Shown in pieces: positions 45,308-53,468 of a stretch of 64,000 nt of DNA (positions are counted from its first letter, which is position 1; each line of letters begins with the position of its first letter). The DNA is taken from NCBI RefSeq assembly GCF_005405105.1, contig NZ_BJDK01000012.1:17754-81753 (forward strand), written 5' to 3'. The stretch is from Lactiplantibacillus dongliensis. GTDB lineage: Bacteria; Bacillota; Bacilli; Lactobacillales; Lactobacillaceae. The position numbers and the translations under genes were made by a program. The notes below the pieces were generated by a model, which searched no databases, was not told the origin of the DNA, and was given only the letters and a program-made list of their open reading frames with translations.

Positions 45308-46027
45308 ATGGCCGATTTAGTTTATCAACAAGTGATGACCGATTTAAAAAAACGGATTATGGCCAATGAATTCGCTGATAAAAAGTTACCAGATGAACGG
45401 AGCCTCAGTGATCAATATCAAGTGAGCCGCAGTTCGATCAAGCGCGCATTGAATGTGTTGGCAAATCAAGGCTTGATCTTCAAGAAGCGCGGATCCGGAA
45501 CGTTTATCAATCCATTATATCTTAAAAACCAATCGTCTTTTCAATATGAAGGGACGAACCTGGGGATTACCGACAGTCTGAATACTGAAGGTGCGCACCC
45601 TAGTATTCAATTATTAGACTTTCAGGTCGTTCCTGCAAGTCAAGAGTTGCAACAGGACCTATTTTTAGGGCCAGATGAGTTTGTTTATGAGATAAAGCGC
45701 TTACGCTTGCTCGATAACCAGCCGTTCATGATTGAAACGGGGTATATTCCGATTAAGTTAGTGCCGGAATTGAATCGTGAGGTTATCAGTGGCTCAATCT
45801 TTAACTATGTCCAGGCGACGAAGCATGCGGCGGTTACCAAGTCATTCTTATCGATTTCAGTCGATGCGTCGAATGCAAATGATCAAAAGCTATTGGCGCT
45901 CAAACCGACCGAACCTGTTGGCGTGATGAGTGGGATTTTCTTCTTAGATGATGGGACGCCCTTTGAAGTCTCGAACATGCGCCTACATTATCGGTATATG
46001 AAATATACCACGTTTGTCAAAGTCTGA
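45308..46027 (+). CDS. GntR-family regulator with UTRA domain
   Basis: A 239-residue HutC-subfamily regulator. The winged helix is at residues 1-70 (LVYQQVMTDLKKRIMANEFADKKLPDERSLSD, then SRSSIKRALNVLANQGLIFKKRGSGTFI). The UTRA ligand domain covers about 90-235 (FVYEIKRLRLLDNQPFMIETGYIP). I chose ATG at 45308 because AAAGGAGG lies seven bases upstream. It lies 330 bases before the phosphoketolase gene. A 6-bp dyad ATTGGA-CCGT-TCCAAT in that promoter is a possible binding site, which is inference. Confidence 0.85.
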   Translation: MADLVYQQVMTDLKKRIMANEFADKKLPDERSLSDQYQVSRSSIKRALNVLANQGLIFKKRGSGTFINPLYLKNQSSFQYEGTNLGITDSLNTEGAHPSIQLLDFQVVPASQELQQDLFLGPDEFVYEIKRLRLLDNQPFMIETGYIPIKLVPELNREVISGSIFNYVQATKHAAVTKSFLSISVDASNANDQKLLALKPTEPVGVMSGIFFLDDGTPFEVSNMRLHYRYMKYTTFVKV

Positions 46028-46240
46028 GTTTCGGCGTTAGGGGTGATTGAGCTGAAATAGAGGCGCTTGATCGTGTTTAATCTAAATTGATACGACAATT
46101 CCTTGGTCGTCAATTTGAAATAACTTGCTTCAGTTGCCAAAATTTGCCAATTGCTAAAAAATAAAATCAGTAATCACTAACCGGTGCGATTGTCATGATA
46201 GCGCCGGTTTTATTATGCTTTTAATTTGCCAAGTTGAATA

Positions 46241-46256
46241 ATTGGACCGTTCCAAT
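46241..46256. promoter_or_regulatory. Dyad, possible repressor operator upstream of xpk
   Basis: ATTGGACCGTTCCAAT has arms ATTGGA/TCCAAT around four bases, 12 bases before the -35 element. Binding protein not known; the adjacent GntR regulator is a candidate. Confidence 0.4.
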
Positions 46257-46267
46257 AGTCAAAAAGG

Positions 46268-46295
46268 TTGACTTTAAAAAATAACTTGATAAGAT
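46268..46295 (+). promoter_or_regulatory. xpk promoter
   Basis: TTGACT (46268-46273) and TAAGAT (46290-46295), spacer 16 bases, about 65 bases before the xpk start. Confidence 0.6.
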
Positions 46296-46301
46296 GATAC
46301 T

Positions 46302-46315
46302 TGTAAACGATGTCA
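46302..46315 (+). promoter_or_regulatory. Catabolite-responsive element (cre)
   Basis: TGTAAACGATGTCA fully matches TGWAANCGNTNWCA. It overlaps the expected transcription start of xpk, a position where CcpA represses. Confidence 0.85.
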
Positions 46316-46360
46316 GATTTATCTTGACGGCACTTAGGCAAATGAAGAAGGGGCTAACAC

Positions 46361-48727
46361 ATGACAACTGATTATTCATCACCAGCATATTTGCAGAAGG
46401 TTGACCAATATTGGCGTGCAGCTAATTACTTATCAGTCGGCCAATTATATTTAAAAGCGAATCCATTATTACAACGGCCATTAAAGGCCAGTGACGTTAA
46501 AGTTCATCCGATCGGTCATTGGGGAACGATTGCCGGTCAAAACTTTGTGTATGCCCACTTGAACCGGGTCATCAATAAGTATGGCGTTAACTTATTTTAC
46601 GTCGAAGGTCCCGGTCATGGCGGCCAGGTGATGGTCTCCAATTCTTATTTGGATGGCACTTATACGGACATCTATCCTGAAATCACACAAGACAAAGCCG
46701 GGATGCAAAAGCTTTTCAAGCAATTCTCATTCCCAGGTGGGGTCGCTTCACATGCTGCCCCAGAAACGCCGGGTTCGCTTCATGAAGGTGGCGAACTAGG
46801 CTATTCCTTATCGCATGGGACGGGGGCTATCTTAGATAATCCGGATCAAATCGCGGCGGTCGTCGTTGGTGATGGGGAAGCTGAAACGGGGCCGTTAGCG
46901 ACTTCTTGGCAATCCAACAAGTTTATCAACCCAATCAATGATGGGGCGGTCTTACCAATCTTGAACTTAAACGGCTTCAAGATTTCGAATCCGACCTTAC
47001 TTAGTCGGATGTCTGATGAAAAGTTGACGCAATATTTTGAAGGCCTCGATTGGGACCCCATCTTTGTTGAAGGGACTGACCCTGAGAAGGTCCATCCACA
47101 GATGGCTAAAGCCATGGATACGGCGATTGAAAAGATCCAAGCGATTCAAAAGCATGCACGTGCAACTAATGATGCCAGCTTACCAACTTGGCCAATGATT
47201 GTCTTCCGGGCGCCAAAAGGTTGGACGGGGCCAAAATCATGGGCTGGCGATAAGATTGAAGGGTCGTTTCGTGCCCATCAGATTCCAATTCCAGTCGACC
47301 AAAACGATATGCAACACGCCGATGCGTTAACGGATTGGCTACAATCGTACCGTCCAGCTGAACTCTTTACCGAAGATGGACAATTAAAGCCAGAAATCGC
47401 AGCAATCATCCCGCAAGGCCAAGCCCGGATGGCGGCTAATCCAATTACAAATGGTGGGGTTAATCCAAAAGCATTGGACTTGCCAAACTTCCGAGATTAC
47501 GCGGTTGCTAACCAGCAACATGGCGAAACCATTAAGCAAGATATGTTAGTTTGGTCGGATTATTTGCGTGATGTGATTAAAAAGAACCCCGATAACTTCC
47601 GATTATTTGGACCCGATGAAACGATGTCGAATCGCTTGTATGGTATCTTTGAAGCCACGAATCGACAATGGCTGGAACCGGTTCACGCTGATAGTGACCA
47701 ATATGAAGCACCGGCTGGTCGTGTCTTGGATGCCCAATTGTCGGAACACCAAGCAGAAGGTTGGTTAGAAGGGTACGTCCTAACTGGTCGACATGGGTTG
47801 TTTGCCAGCTACGAAGCCTTCTTACGTGTTGTGGATTCAATGTTGACCCAACATTTCAAGTGGTTACGGAAGGCCAATGAACTTGATTGGCGTCAAAAGT
47901 ACCCATCATTGAACATCATTGCGTCCTCGACTGTTTTCCAACAAGATCATAATGGTTATACCCATCAAGATCCGGGGGCCTTGACGCATTTAGCTGAAAA
48001 GAAACCTGAATACATTCGGGAATATTTACCAGCCGATGCCAACACCTTGTTAGCCGTTGGTGATGTGATCTTCCGGAGCCAAGAGAAGATTAACTATGTG
48101 GTGACTTCAAAGCATCCACGCCAACAATGGTTTGGGATTGAAGAAGCGAAGAAGTTAGTTGACAATGGGCTAGGGATTGTTGATTGGGCAAGTACTGATC
48201 AAGGGAGCGAACCCGATATCGTCTTCGCTGCGGCTGGTACTGAACCGACCCTGGAAACGTTAGTGGCGATTGACTTGTTGCACAAGCAATTCCCAGCAAT
48301 GAAGATTCGCTTTGTTAACGTGGTTGATTTATTGAAGTTGCGTAGTCCTGAAAAGGATCCGCGAGGGTTGAGTGACCAAGAATTTGACCATTACTTTACT
48401 AAGGACAAACCCGTTGTCTTTGCGTTCCACGGCTATGAAGATTTAGTGCGTGACATCTTCTTTGATCGCCACAATCATAATCTACATGTCCACGGTTATC
48501 GTGAAAACGGGGATATTACCACGCCATTTGATGTGCGGGTGATGAACCAAATGGACCGTTTCGACTTGGCTAAAACAGCGATTGCTGCACAACCAGCCAT
48601 GGAGAATACCGGGGCGGCATTCGTTCAACAGATGGACGATATGTTAGCTAAACATGCTGCTTATATTCGGGATGCCGGTGATGATTTGCCAGAGGTTAAT
48701 GATTGGCAATGGACCGGTTTGAAATAG
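46361..48727 (+). CDS. xpk: Xylulose-5-phosphate/fructose-6-phosphate phosphoketolase
   Basis: TPP enzyme that splits xylulose-5-phosphate into acetyl phosphate and glyceraldehyde-3-phosphate in heterofermentative pentose use. It is full length at 788 residues and starts [20 protein letters not shown]. Signature stretches: [26 protein letters not shown] near residue 85 (XFP N-terminal signature), [20 protein letters not shown] near residue 170 (TPP/Mg site), and [12 protein letters not shown] near residue 535. ATG follows AGGGG. The cre site suggests glucose repression, and the GntR/UTRA gene upstream may be a further regulator. A terminator follows. Confidence 0.96.
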   Translation: MTTDYSSPAYLQKVDQYWRAANYLSVGQLYLKANPLLQRPLKASDVKVHPIGHWGTIAGQNFVYAHLNRVINKYGVNLFYVEGPGHGGQVMVSNSYLDGTYTDIYPEITQDKAGMQKLFKQFSFPGGVASHAAPETPGSLHEGGELGYSLSHGTGAILDNPDQIAAVVVGDGEAETGPLATSWQSNKFINPINDGAVLPILNLNGFKISNPTLLSRMSDEKLTQYFEGLDWDPIFVEGTDPEKVHPQMAKAMDTAIEKIQAIQKHARATNDASLPTWPMIVFRAPKGWTGPKSWAGDKIEGSFRAHQIPIPVDQNDMQHADALTDWLQSYRPAELFTEDGQLKPEIAAIIPQGQARMAANPITNGGVNPKALDLPNFRDYAVANQQHGETIKQDMLVWSDYLRDVIKKNPDNFRLFGPDETMSNRLYGIFEATNRQWLEPVHADSDQYEAPAGRVLDAQLSEHQAEGWLEGYVLTGRHGLFASYEAFLRVVDSMLTQHFKWLRKANELDWRQKYPSLNIIASSTVFQQDHNGYTHQDPGALTHLAEKKPEYIREYLPADANTLLAVGDVIFRSQEKINYVVTSKHPRQQWFGIEEAKKLVDNGLGIVDWASTDQGSEPDIVFAAAGTEPTLETLVAIDLLHKQFPAMKIRFVNVVDLLKLRSPEKDPRGLSDQEFDHYFTKDKPVVFAFHGYEDLVRDIFFDRHNHNLHVHGYRENGDITTPFDVRVMNQMDRFDLAKTAIAAQPAMENTGAAFVQQMDDMLAKHAAYIRDAGDDLPEVNDWQWTGLK

Positions 48728-48749
48728 AGTCTAAAGGTTGAGAATAATT

Positions 48750-48793
48750 AAAGGACATTATCACTGCGGCTAAGTAGTGGTAATGTCCTTTTG
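48750..48793. terminator. Terminator after xpk
   Basis: Arms AAGGACATTA and TAATGTCCTT with inner CACT/AGTG, then TTTT; probably bidirectional with the convergent gene. Confidence 0.85.
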
Positions 48794-49681
48794 TTAAGTC
48801 ATTAATTGAAAATTTTCCGGTAAAGGGGCTTTGACTGTAATCAAGTCGGTACTGAATGGCAGCTGTAGATGTAATTGCACGGCATGCAACATTAATCGTG
48901 GCACGGTAGCCGCGCGCGGGTCATAGAGTGGATCGCCCATGATGGGGTGACCGTTGGCAGCTAAGTGTACCCGTAATTGATGGGTGCGGCCGGTCTGCAA
49001 ATCGAGCTTGACTAGGGCTTGGTCGGCTGTTTGGCGGATGACTTGATAATCAGTTAGTGCCGATTGTGCATCGACGGTGTTGATCCAGCGCTTGCGTTTA
49101 TCGGTCGGATGATGGCCAATTGGGTCGTTGAACTGGCCGCTGGCGGTCGTGAACTGGCCCCAGACCCAAGCATAATAAGTTCGGTGAATCTGCTTACTGC
49201 TAATAAGGCGGTCGAGGATCGGTACGACCACTGGATTTAAGGCGACTAACATCGCCCCAGACGTTTGCTGATCGAGCCGATGAACCATGTAAGGTGCTTG
49301 TCCAGTTGGCTGGAGGAACGCGGCCAGATGGTTTAGAATCGAGCCGACTTCGGCTGGCTGGTTTGGGTGAGCTTTCACGCCAGCCGGTTTATTGACGACT
49401 AATAAGTCTTGGTTTTGATATAGAATCTCAATTCCCGTCGCAGAGTCTGGCTGGTAACTGGAGATTGGCGTGCGAAAGTCAGTTGGGATGAATTGCATCG
49501 TCAAAGCATCCCCCGTCTGTACCACCGTTGCCACCGATGCGGGCACCTGATTGACCCAGAGGCGGCGGCCTTGACGCAACTGACCCTGAATCCGTTTAGG
49601 TAAGAGCCACGTTTGTAGACAAGTCCGAACGGTGGCTTGGTTGAGGTCAGTCGAGATGGTGATTGTTTTAGTCCAGTGCAT
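48794..49681 (-). CDS. RluA-family pseudouridine synthase
   Basis: A 295-residue RNA pseudouridine synthase. N-terminal S4-like region (about 10-75: RIQGQLRQGRRLWVNQ) precedes the catalytic domain. MVHRLDQQTSGAMLVA near residue 140 holds catalytic Asp, and LQTGRTHQLRVHLAANGHPIMGDPLYD near residue 225 is the second family motif. ATG at 49681 with AAAGGCGG upstream is preferred to the TTG frame from 49702. It probably modifies 23S rRNA or tRNA, but the exact site is unknown. It lies 66 bases after the usp gene, with a terminator between them. Confidence 0.87.
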   Translation of the reverse strand: MHWTKTITISTDLNQATVRTCLQTWLLPKRIQGQLRQGRRLWVNQVPASVATVVQTGDALTMQFIPTDFRTPISSYQPDSATGIEILYQNQDLLVVNKPAGVKAHPNQPAEVGSILNHLAAFLQPTGQAPYMVHRLDQQTSGAMLVALNPVVVPILDRLISSKQIHRTYYAWVWGQFTTASGQFNDPIGHHPTDKRKRWINTVDAQSALTDYQVIRQTADQALVKLDLQTGRTHQLRVHLAANGHPIMGDPLYDPRAATVPRLMLHAVQLHLQLPFSTDLITVKAPLPENFQLMT

Positions 49682-49708
49682 GTTAGCGAACCGCCTTTCC
49701 AAGTGGCA

Positions 49709-49738
49709 TAAAAAAATAACGCGTCACCGCGTTATTTC
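49709..49738 (-). terminator. Terminator of the universal stress protein gene
   Basis: Minus strand: GAAATAACGCG, loop GTGA, CGCGTTATTTTTTT. Confidence 0.88.
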
Positions 49739-49746
49739 GAGGTTAT

Positions 49747-50196
49747 TTATTTATCTGGTTTAACGATTAAGACATCGCAGACCGCGTTACGGCTGACGTA
49801 AGTGGTGACGGAACCAACCATTAAACGTTCAACGGCAGACAGGCCAGTTGAGCCAATCATGATTAATTCATTGTGATGGTCGGCTGGAAATTCACGGGCA
49901 ATGACGGTCTTAGGATTCCCAAACCGCACGTGCATCTCAACGTCACTGACACCAGCGTCGATGGCTTCTTGTTTTAATTCTTCGAGGCGTTTTTGAACGT
50001 CTTCTGAAAGTTTGTAGATGACATCGCCACTGACTGCCCCGCCATAGGTGTCACTGAACTGGTTGACTTCAAGTACGTTTAAGATGTCGAGATGGGTGTT
50101 ATTGCGTTTGGCAACTTCGATGCCGCGTTTTAGCACTTCTTCGGTGACCTTGGAACCGTCAACTGGTACCAAGATATTTTGATATTGTTGTAACAT
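49747..50196 (-). CDS. Universal stress protein (UspA family)
   Basis: A 149-residue UspA-type protein. Starts YQNILVPVDGSKVTEEVLKRGIEVA. The ATP-binding motif G-2x-G-9x-G(S/T) is complete: GSTGLSAVERLMVGSV near residue 117. It probably binds ATP and acts in stress survival; partners are unknown. ATG follows GGGGGT. The upstream region on the same strand contains a long structured hairpin (50444-50556) of the kind described as Lacto-usp, so the two may be linked. Confidence 0.93.
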   Translation of the reverse strand: MLQQYQNILVPVDGSKVTEEVLKRGIEVAKRNNTHLDILNVLEVNQFSDTYGGAVSGDVIYKLSEDVQKRLEELKQEAIDAGVSDVEMHVRFGNPKTVIAREFPADHHNELIMIGSTGLSAVERLMVGSVTTYVSRNAVCDVLIVKPDK

Positions 50197-50330
50197 AATG
50201 GTTACCCCCGTTTTTAGTAGCTAATTAATAACACTATTTTAGCATTAAATCAATGAACTGTAAGCCTTTTAGTTTAGCGAACCCGGTAAAGAGCGGGGTG
50301 AATCTTTTGGTTATTAACCGAACCTAAAAC

Positions 50331-50359
50331 TTGGCAGCGCTACCACAACGACTTATAAT
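50331..50359 (+). promoter_or_regulatory. Strong promoter, plus strand, no gene downstream
   Basis: TTGGCA (50331-50336) and TATAAT (50354-50359) are exactly 17 bases apart. No ORF follows; the predicted transcript meets a terminator about 75 nt later. Confidence 0.6.
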
Positions 50360-50365
50360 ATAAGT

Positions 50366-50441
50366 ATCAGATAGATAGCGATTACGACCGCTATTAATTT
50401 CAGGCATCCTGGTTGGCTTCGGCTGACTGGGATGTTTTTTA
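50366..50441 (+). ncRNA. Candidate small RNA, about 75 nt
   Basis: It starts from the strong promoter at 50331-50359, contains a hairpin ATAGCG/CGCTAT (50376-50395) and ends with a terminator hairpin CATCC...GGATG with a TTCG loop and T6 (50405-50440). No reading frame is credible. It is antisense or divergent to the usp leader. Unverified. Confidence 0.45.
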
Positions 50442-50443
50442 GA

Positions 50444-50562
50444 GTGTTCGGACCAACGGGTTGCTCCTGAGCATTGCTTAGTGAGTCAATGATACCGGTG
50501 ATTTTCCGGTATGATTGAGTCGCGTAGCAAGCGCAGGGAGCAGTTGGTCCGAACACGTTTCG
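50444..50562 (-). ncRNA. Long hairpin RNA upstream of usp (Lacto-usp/6S-like candidate)
   Basis: Terminal arms GTGTTCGGACCAAC / GTTGGTCCGAACAC (14 bp), then GCTCC/GGAGC, an internal bulge, TTGCT/AGCAA and a top stem ATACCGG/CCGGTAT. The layout of closing stem, bulge and top stem recalls a short 6S. A Lacto-usp motif, suggested to be 6S-like, was described upstream of usp operons in lactic acid bacteria, which matches this position. Minus-strand promoter: TTGGCT (50591-50596), 16 bases, TATTTT (50569-50574). Strand and identity are uncertain. Confidence 0.45.
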
Positions 50563-50570
50563 GCTTGTAA

Positions 50571-50615
50571 AATAAAAAGATCCGTACCACAGCCAATAAT
50601 CCGGCTGACGATCTT
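50571..50615 (-). terminator. Terminator-like hairpin, minus strand
   Basis: AAGATC...GATCTT with inner CAGCC/GGCTG, followed by TTTTTATTTT on the minus strand. Its T-run overlaps the proposed -10 box of the hairpin RNA. Confidence 0.55.
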
Positions 50616-50640
50616 GGTCATCGATAAGTTGATTTAAATA

Positions 50641-51030
50641 CACTTGGTGCGAGTTGAAACTGCTGCCTGCCGGTTGGATTCTAAAATACTGGAACGTCAT
50701 GGGCTATTTTGAAGCCAACAACGGTCTTCAAAACTGGCCTTGGCCTAAGTCCGGTTTAAGAACAACGACACAGCTGAGCATTTTAGAATGCAACATCTCG
50801 GTTAAATGACTAAACTGAAAGTAATCAATCGTTAATTTTTCAATTACCGTTAGTTAACGTCGGGCGGACCAGAATTGGCTCAGTGGTGTCGTTTATCTTG
50901 GTCGGTGATTTTCCGGCCTTAGATAAAGCCCGGCTTTTGAGACCGCTTTTGGGCTCAAAAACGTGGCCACCACGTTCCAGCCGATTCTGGACCAGCCAGA
51001 GTGACAATTTAAACCAACTAGCACCAAGCG
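50641..51030. mobile_element. MITE-like composite element, copy III, 390 bp
   Basis: The ends are CACTTGGTGCGAG and CTAGCACCAAGCG. B half (50650-50800), spacer GTAATCAATCGTTAATTTTTC and reversed A half (50860-51010) follow the same order as copy I. Flanks GATTTAAATA (50631-50640) and TATTTAAAGC (51031-51040) match at 7 of 10 positions, perhaps a decayed target duplication. The A half stem is CCAGAATTGGCT / AGCCGATTCTGG. Confidence 0.78.
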
Positions 51031-51077
51031 TATTTAAAGCTAACCGAACCGATAAACCAGCAATTATCCAACAGTCA

Positions 51078-51106
51078 TTGCAATCGCTTACATTCTATGC
51101 TATATT
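51078..51106 (+). promoter_or_regulatory. Promoter of the lplA leader
   Basis: TTGCAA (51078-51083) and TATATT (51101-51106) with a 17-base spacer. Start site expected near 51113. Confidence 0.65.
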
Positions 51107-51112
51107 TGACCT

Positions 51113-51392
51113 ATCGGAAGAATCTAAGGTCAGTATCAACGTTACCCAATTGTTGTAACAAACCCGTCAAGTGATAGCTAGTGCAGTATACAGCGTTTCC
51201 GCTAATTTTCGGATAACCGACTGGCCAACTTCCATCTATTGATGGCACGAAATATCCGGGGAGAGCGTTAGCCGCCAATCAATACGCTCGAGGATCTGGA
51301 TTGTGGATAAATGATATTTGGGGGATGAAGAATCCACACTAAATTTTAGTGATTCTTCCAAGAAATGGACTCACTTTGTGGGTCCTTTTTTT
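51113..51392 (+). ncRNA. Unrecognised structured leader of lplA with terminator
   Basis: About 280 nt from a good promoter to an intrinsic terminator (51368-51392, GGACTCAC/GTGGGTCC plus T7). Helices seen: CCATC/GATGG; CGGATA/TATCCG closing a 48-nt region; GAGCGT/ACGCTC; TGTGGAT/ATCCACA; and a strong GAAGAATC/GATTCTTC with ACTAAA/TTTAGT. The last two share ATCCAC and exclude each other, and AGTGA of the strong hairpin can pair with TCACT of the terminator. This looks like a riboswitch-like expression platform. I do not recognise a known aptamer. It may instead be a separate small RNA. Confidence 0.5.
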
Positions 51393-51442
51393 AGTCTTAG
51401 GGTATGATGAACTTATCTAAATAGCTGAGGAGCTGAGAGCGA

Positions 51443-52456
51443 ATGTATTACGTTGCAATGAAGGATCATGATATCGGTCGGAATTTGGCCACAGAACAAT
51501 ATTTGATGAATAATGTTGACTTTGATGAACCGTTAGTTTTGTTTTACTATGAAGAACCAAGTATTATTGTTGGCCGTAACCAGAATACCTTGGAGGAAAT
51601 CAACGCCGATTATGTTCGTGAACATCACATTACAGTGACCCGGCGGTTATCTGGCGGGGGCGCCGTTTATCATGACCTCGGCAATCTCTGTTTCAGCTTC
51701 GTGGTTGATAGCGATAGTCAAGAGTTTGGTGATTTTAAGACGTTTACCAAGCCGATTATTGATGCGTTGCATGCGATGGGGGCTACCACGGCGACGGTTA
51801 GCGGGCGTAACGACTTGTTAGTTGATGGTAAGAAGTTCTCGGGCAATGCTATGTATTCACGGAACGGCAAGACGTTCTCACATGGGACGTTAATGCTAAA
51901 CGTTGACTTAGATGTGGTCCCACATGCGTTGACCGTGCCGACTGATAAGATTGCGTCCAAAGGGATCAAGTCAGTGCGTAGTCGGGTCACAAATCTACGG
52001 CCTTATCTGGCACCAGAGTATCAAGCTATCACGGTTCCTGAATTCCGAGATACCTTATTGAAAAAACTATTTAAAGTCGATGATTTGGCAGAAATCGCCG
52101 ATAAAGCCTACCAAATCACGCCAGAACAACAAAAAGCCATTGATAAAATCTACGAAGACTATTATGCTAATTGGGATTGGGTTTATGGAAAGTCACCAGA
52201 ATTTACAGTCAAACGGCGTCAACATTTTGATATGGGAACGATCGATGCACGACTCTTGGTGGCAGATGGTCATATCCAACAAATTAAATTTTACGGTGAT
52301 TTCTTTGGTAGTGGTGATGTGCACGATGTTGAGACGGCTTTAACGGGCCTACGGTATGATCATGATACGGTGGCCGAGAAGCTGAGTACGCTTGACTTGA
52401 ATACGTACTTTACGGGGATCGCACCCGCTGATATTACCAAGTTAATCACCGATTAA
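51443..52456 (+). CDS. lplA: Lipoate-protein ligase A
   Basis: Attaches free lipoate to E2 and GcvH-type proteins through lipoyl-AMP. The 337-residue protein has the catalytic domain motifs RRLSGGGAVYHDLGNLCFSF near residue 68 (family RRxxGGGxVxHDxGN) and GRNDLLVDGKKFSGNAM near residue 120 with the key lysine. A C-terminal accessory domain (about 250-337) is present. ATG follows GAGGAG. It may be governed by the structured leader upstream. No dehydrogenase genes lie nearby. Confidence 0.93.
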   Translation: MYYVAMKDHDIGRNLATEQYLMNNVDFDEPLVLFYYEEPSIIVGRNQNTLEEINADYVREHHITVTRRLSGGGAVYHDLGNLCFSFVVDSDSQEFGDFKTFTKPIIDALHAMGATTATVSGRNDLLVDGKKFSGNAMYSRNGKTFSHGTLMLNVDLDVVPHALTVPTDKIASKGIKSVRSRVTNLRPYLAPEYQAITVPEFRDTLLKKLFKVDDLAEIADKAYQITPEQQKAIDKIYEDYYANWDWVYGKSPEFTVKRRQHFDMGTIDARLLVADGHIQQIKFYGDFFGSGDVHDVETALTGLRYDHDTVAEKLSTLDLNTYFTGIAPADITKLITD

Positions 52457-52472
52457 GTGAAAGGGTGGTTGC

Positions 52473-52859
52473 GTGAAGTTAACTCGGCTAGTCGCATTTG
52501 CGTTTGTGTCATTTTTTTGTTACGGTATCGTCAATTGGCTGATGTCTGCTGGTCAACTACACTTATCAACAACGCACGTCTCAACGGCCCACATGTGGCA
52601 AGGATTACTGATTGCTTTAGTGCTCTACTTTGTCGGCATTTTAGCGGTCTATGTTAATCGCATGTTAGGCTTTTATGTACTGGGACTAGTGATCTTGATC
52701 TATTCATTAGGCTTGATTAGTGCGTTAGTGTCTGGTTATCAAAGTATGGCTGGCATGGAAATTAAATTATTGCTGGAAGCGGTGGCGGCAATTGGTTTGG
52801 CCGTGAACTTTTATACGGTCGTCTTGTTGACGCGCTGGCGAAAGCAAACGAATTCATAA
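52473..52859 (+). CDS. Membrane protein, four spans, unknown
   Basis: A 128-residue hydrophobic protein with four likely membrane segments: LVAFAFVSFFCYGIV, GLLIALVLYFVGILAV, MLGFYVLGLVILIYSLGLISAL and AVAAIGLAVNFYTVVLL. GTG follows GGGTGG, 16 bases after lplA, so it is probably in the lplA operon. The tail RWRKQTNS is basic, so inside. No family known to me. Confidence 0.68.
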   Translation: MKLTRLVAFAFVSFFCYGIVNWLMSAGQLHLSTTHVSTAHMWQGLLIALVLYFVGILAVYVNRMLGFYVLGLVILIYSLGLISALVSGYQSMAGMEIKLLLEAVAAIGLAVNFYTVVLLTRWRKQTNS

Positions 52860-52872
52860 AGTGGGGGATACG

Positions 52873-53322
52873 ATGCAACGCAATGTGCAAGATTTTATTG
52901 ATGCCGTTACCGCTGAAGAGCTGACAACGACATCGCTCAAGGGTGATTATGATCAGTTAACTGATCAATTGGCGACTTGGTTAAATGGCTTTTTAGATGC
53001 GGTTGCCAAGGATCAATTAGTTCAAGCAAACTTAACCACGGAACACGACCCAGCAATCAGCTTTCGGCTGGAAACGAGTGTGATTAACTTACCGTTGGCG
53101 AACTTAACTGAGATTGGTAAAGTAACGGTCGCTGAAGACACGATGCCAATCAATCTTTACATGATTGCTGAATCTGAAGCCTTTCGTTCTGGCTTACGAA
53201 TCGATGAACTTGGAAGTGCCGATGATGTCTTGGCGGACCGTGCGGGGGCTTTGAAATTATTGACCACGTGGTTCGAAGCCCAGATTGATCGGTTGAATAC
53301 GATTATGGATGCGGCTGAATAG
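52873..53322 (+). CDS. Soluble protein, unknown
   Basis: A 149-residue acidic cytosolic protein (MQRNVQDFIDAVTAEEL, later ISFRLETSVINLPLANLTEIGKV). Predicted as an alpha/beta protein with helices at both ends. I chose ATG at 52873 because TGGGGGA is before it; GTG at 52861 is the alternative. It lies 13 bases after the membrane protein gene, probably in the same operon. A terminator follows at 53411. No family was recognised. Confidence 0.65.
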   Translation: MQRNVQDFIDAVTAEELTTTSLKGDYDQLTDQLATWLNGFLDAVAKDQLVQANLTTEHDPAISFRLETSVINLPLANLTEIGKVTVAEDTMPINLYMIAESEAFRSGLRIDELGSADDVLADRAGALKLLTTWFEAQIDRLNTIMDAAE

Positions 53323-53410
53323 ACGAAACTTTTACAATAACTTTATGATAGCTTTACAATCAGCTGTTATGCTATGAGTTGTGTCAGAGCCAAGACAATA
53401 CAATTTAACA

Positions 53411-53468
53411 AAAAATACCCACCTAACCAGGGAAGTGAAGCGCCGACTGGTTAAGGTGGGTATTTTTT
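53411..53468. terminator. Bidirectional terminator
   Basis: Long arms AAAATACCCACCTAACCAG and CTGGTTAAGGTGGGTATTTT. Confidence 0.88.

Noticed and set aside
50353..50700. 115-residue minus-strand frame over the long hairpin region
   Set aside because: It spans both inverted arms, a terminator and a repeat end; composition and lack of a binding site speak against coding.
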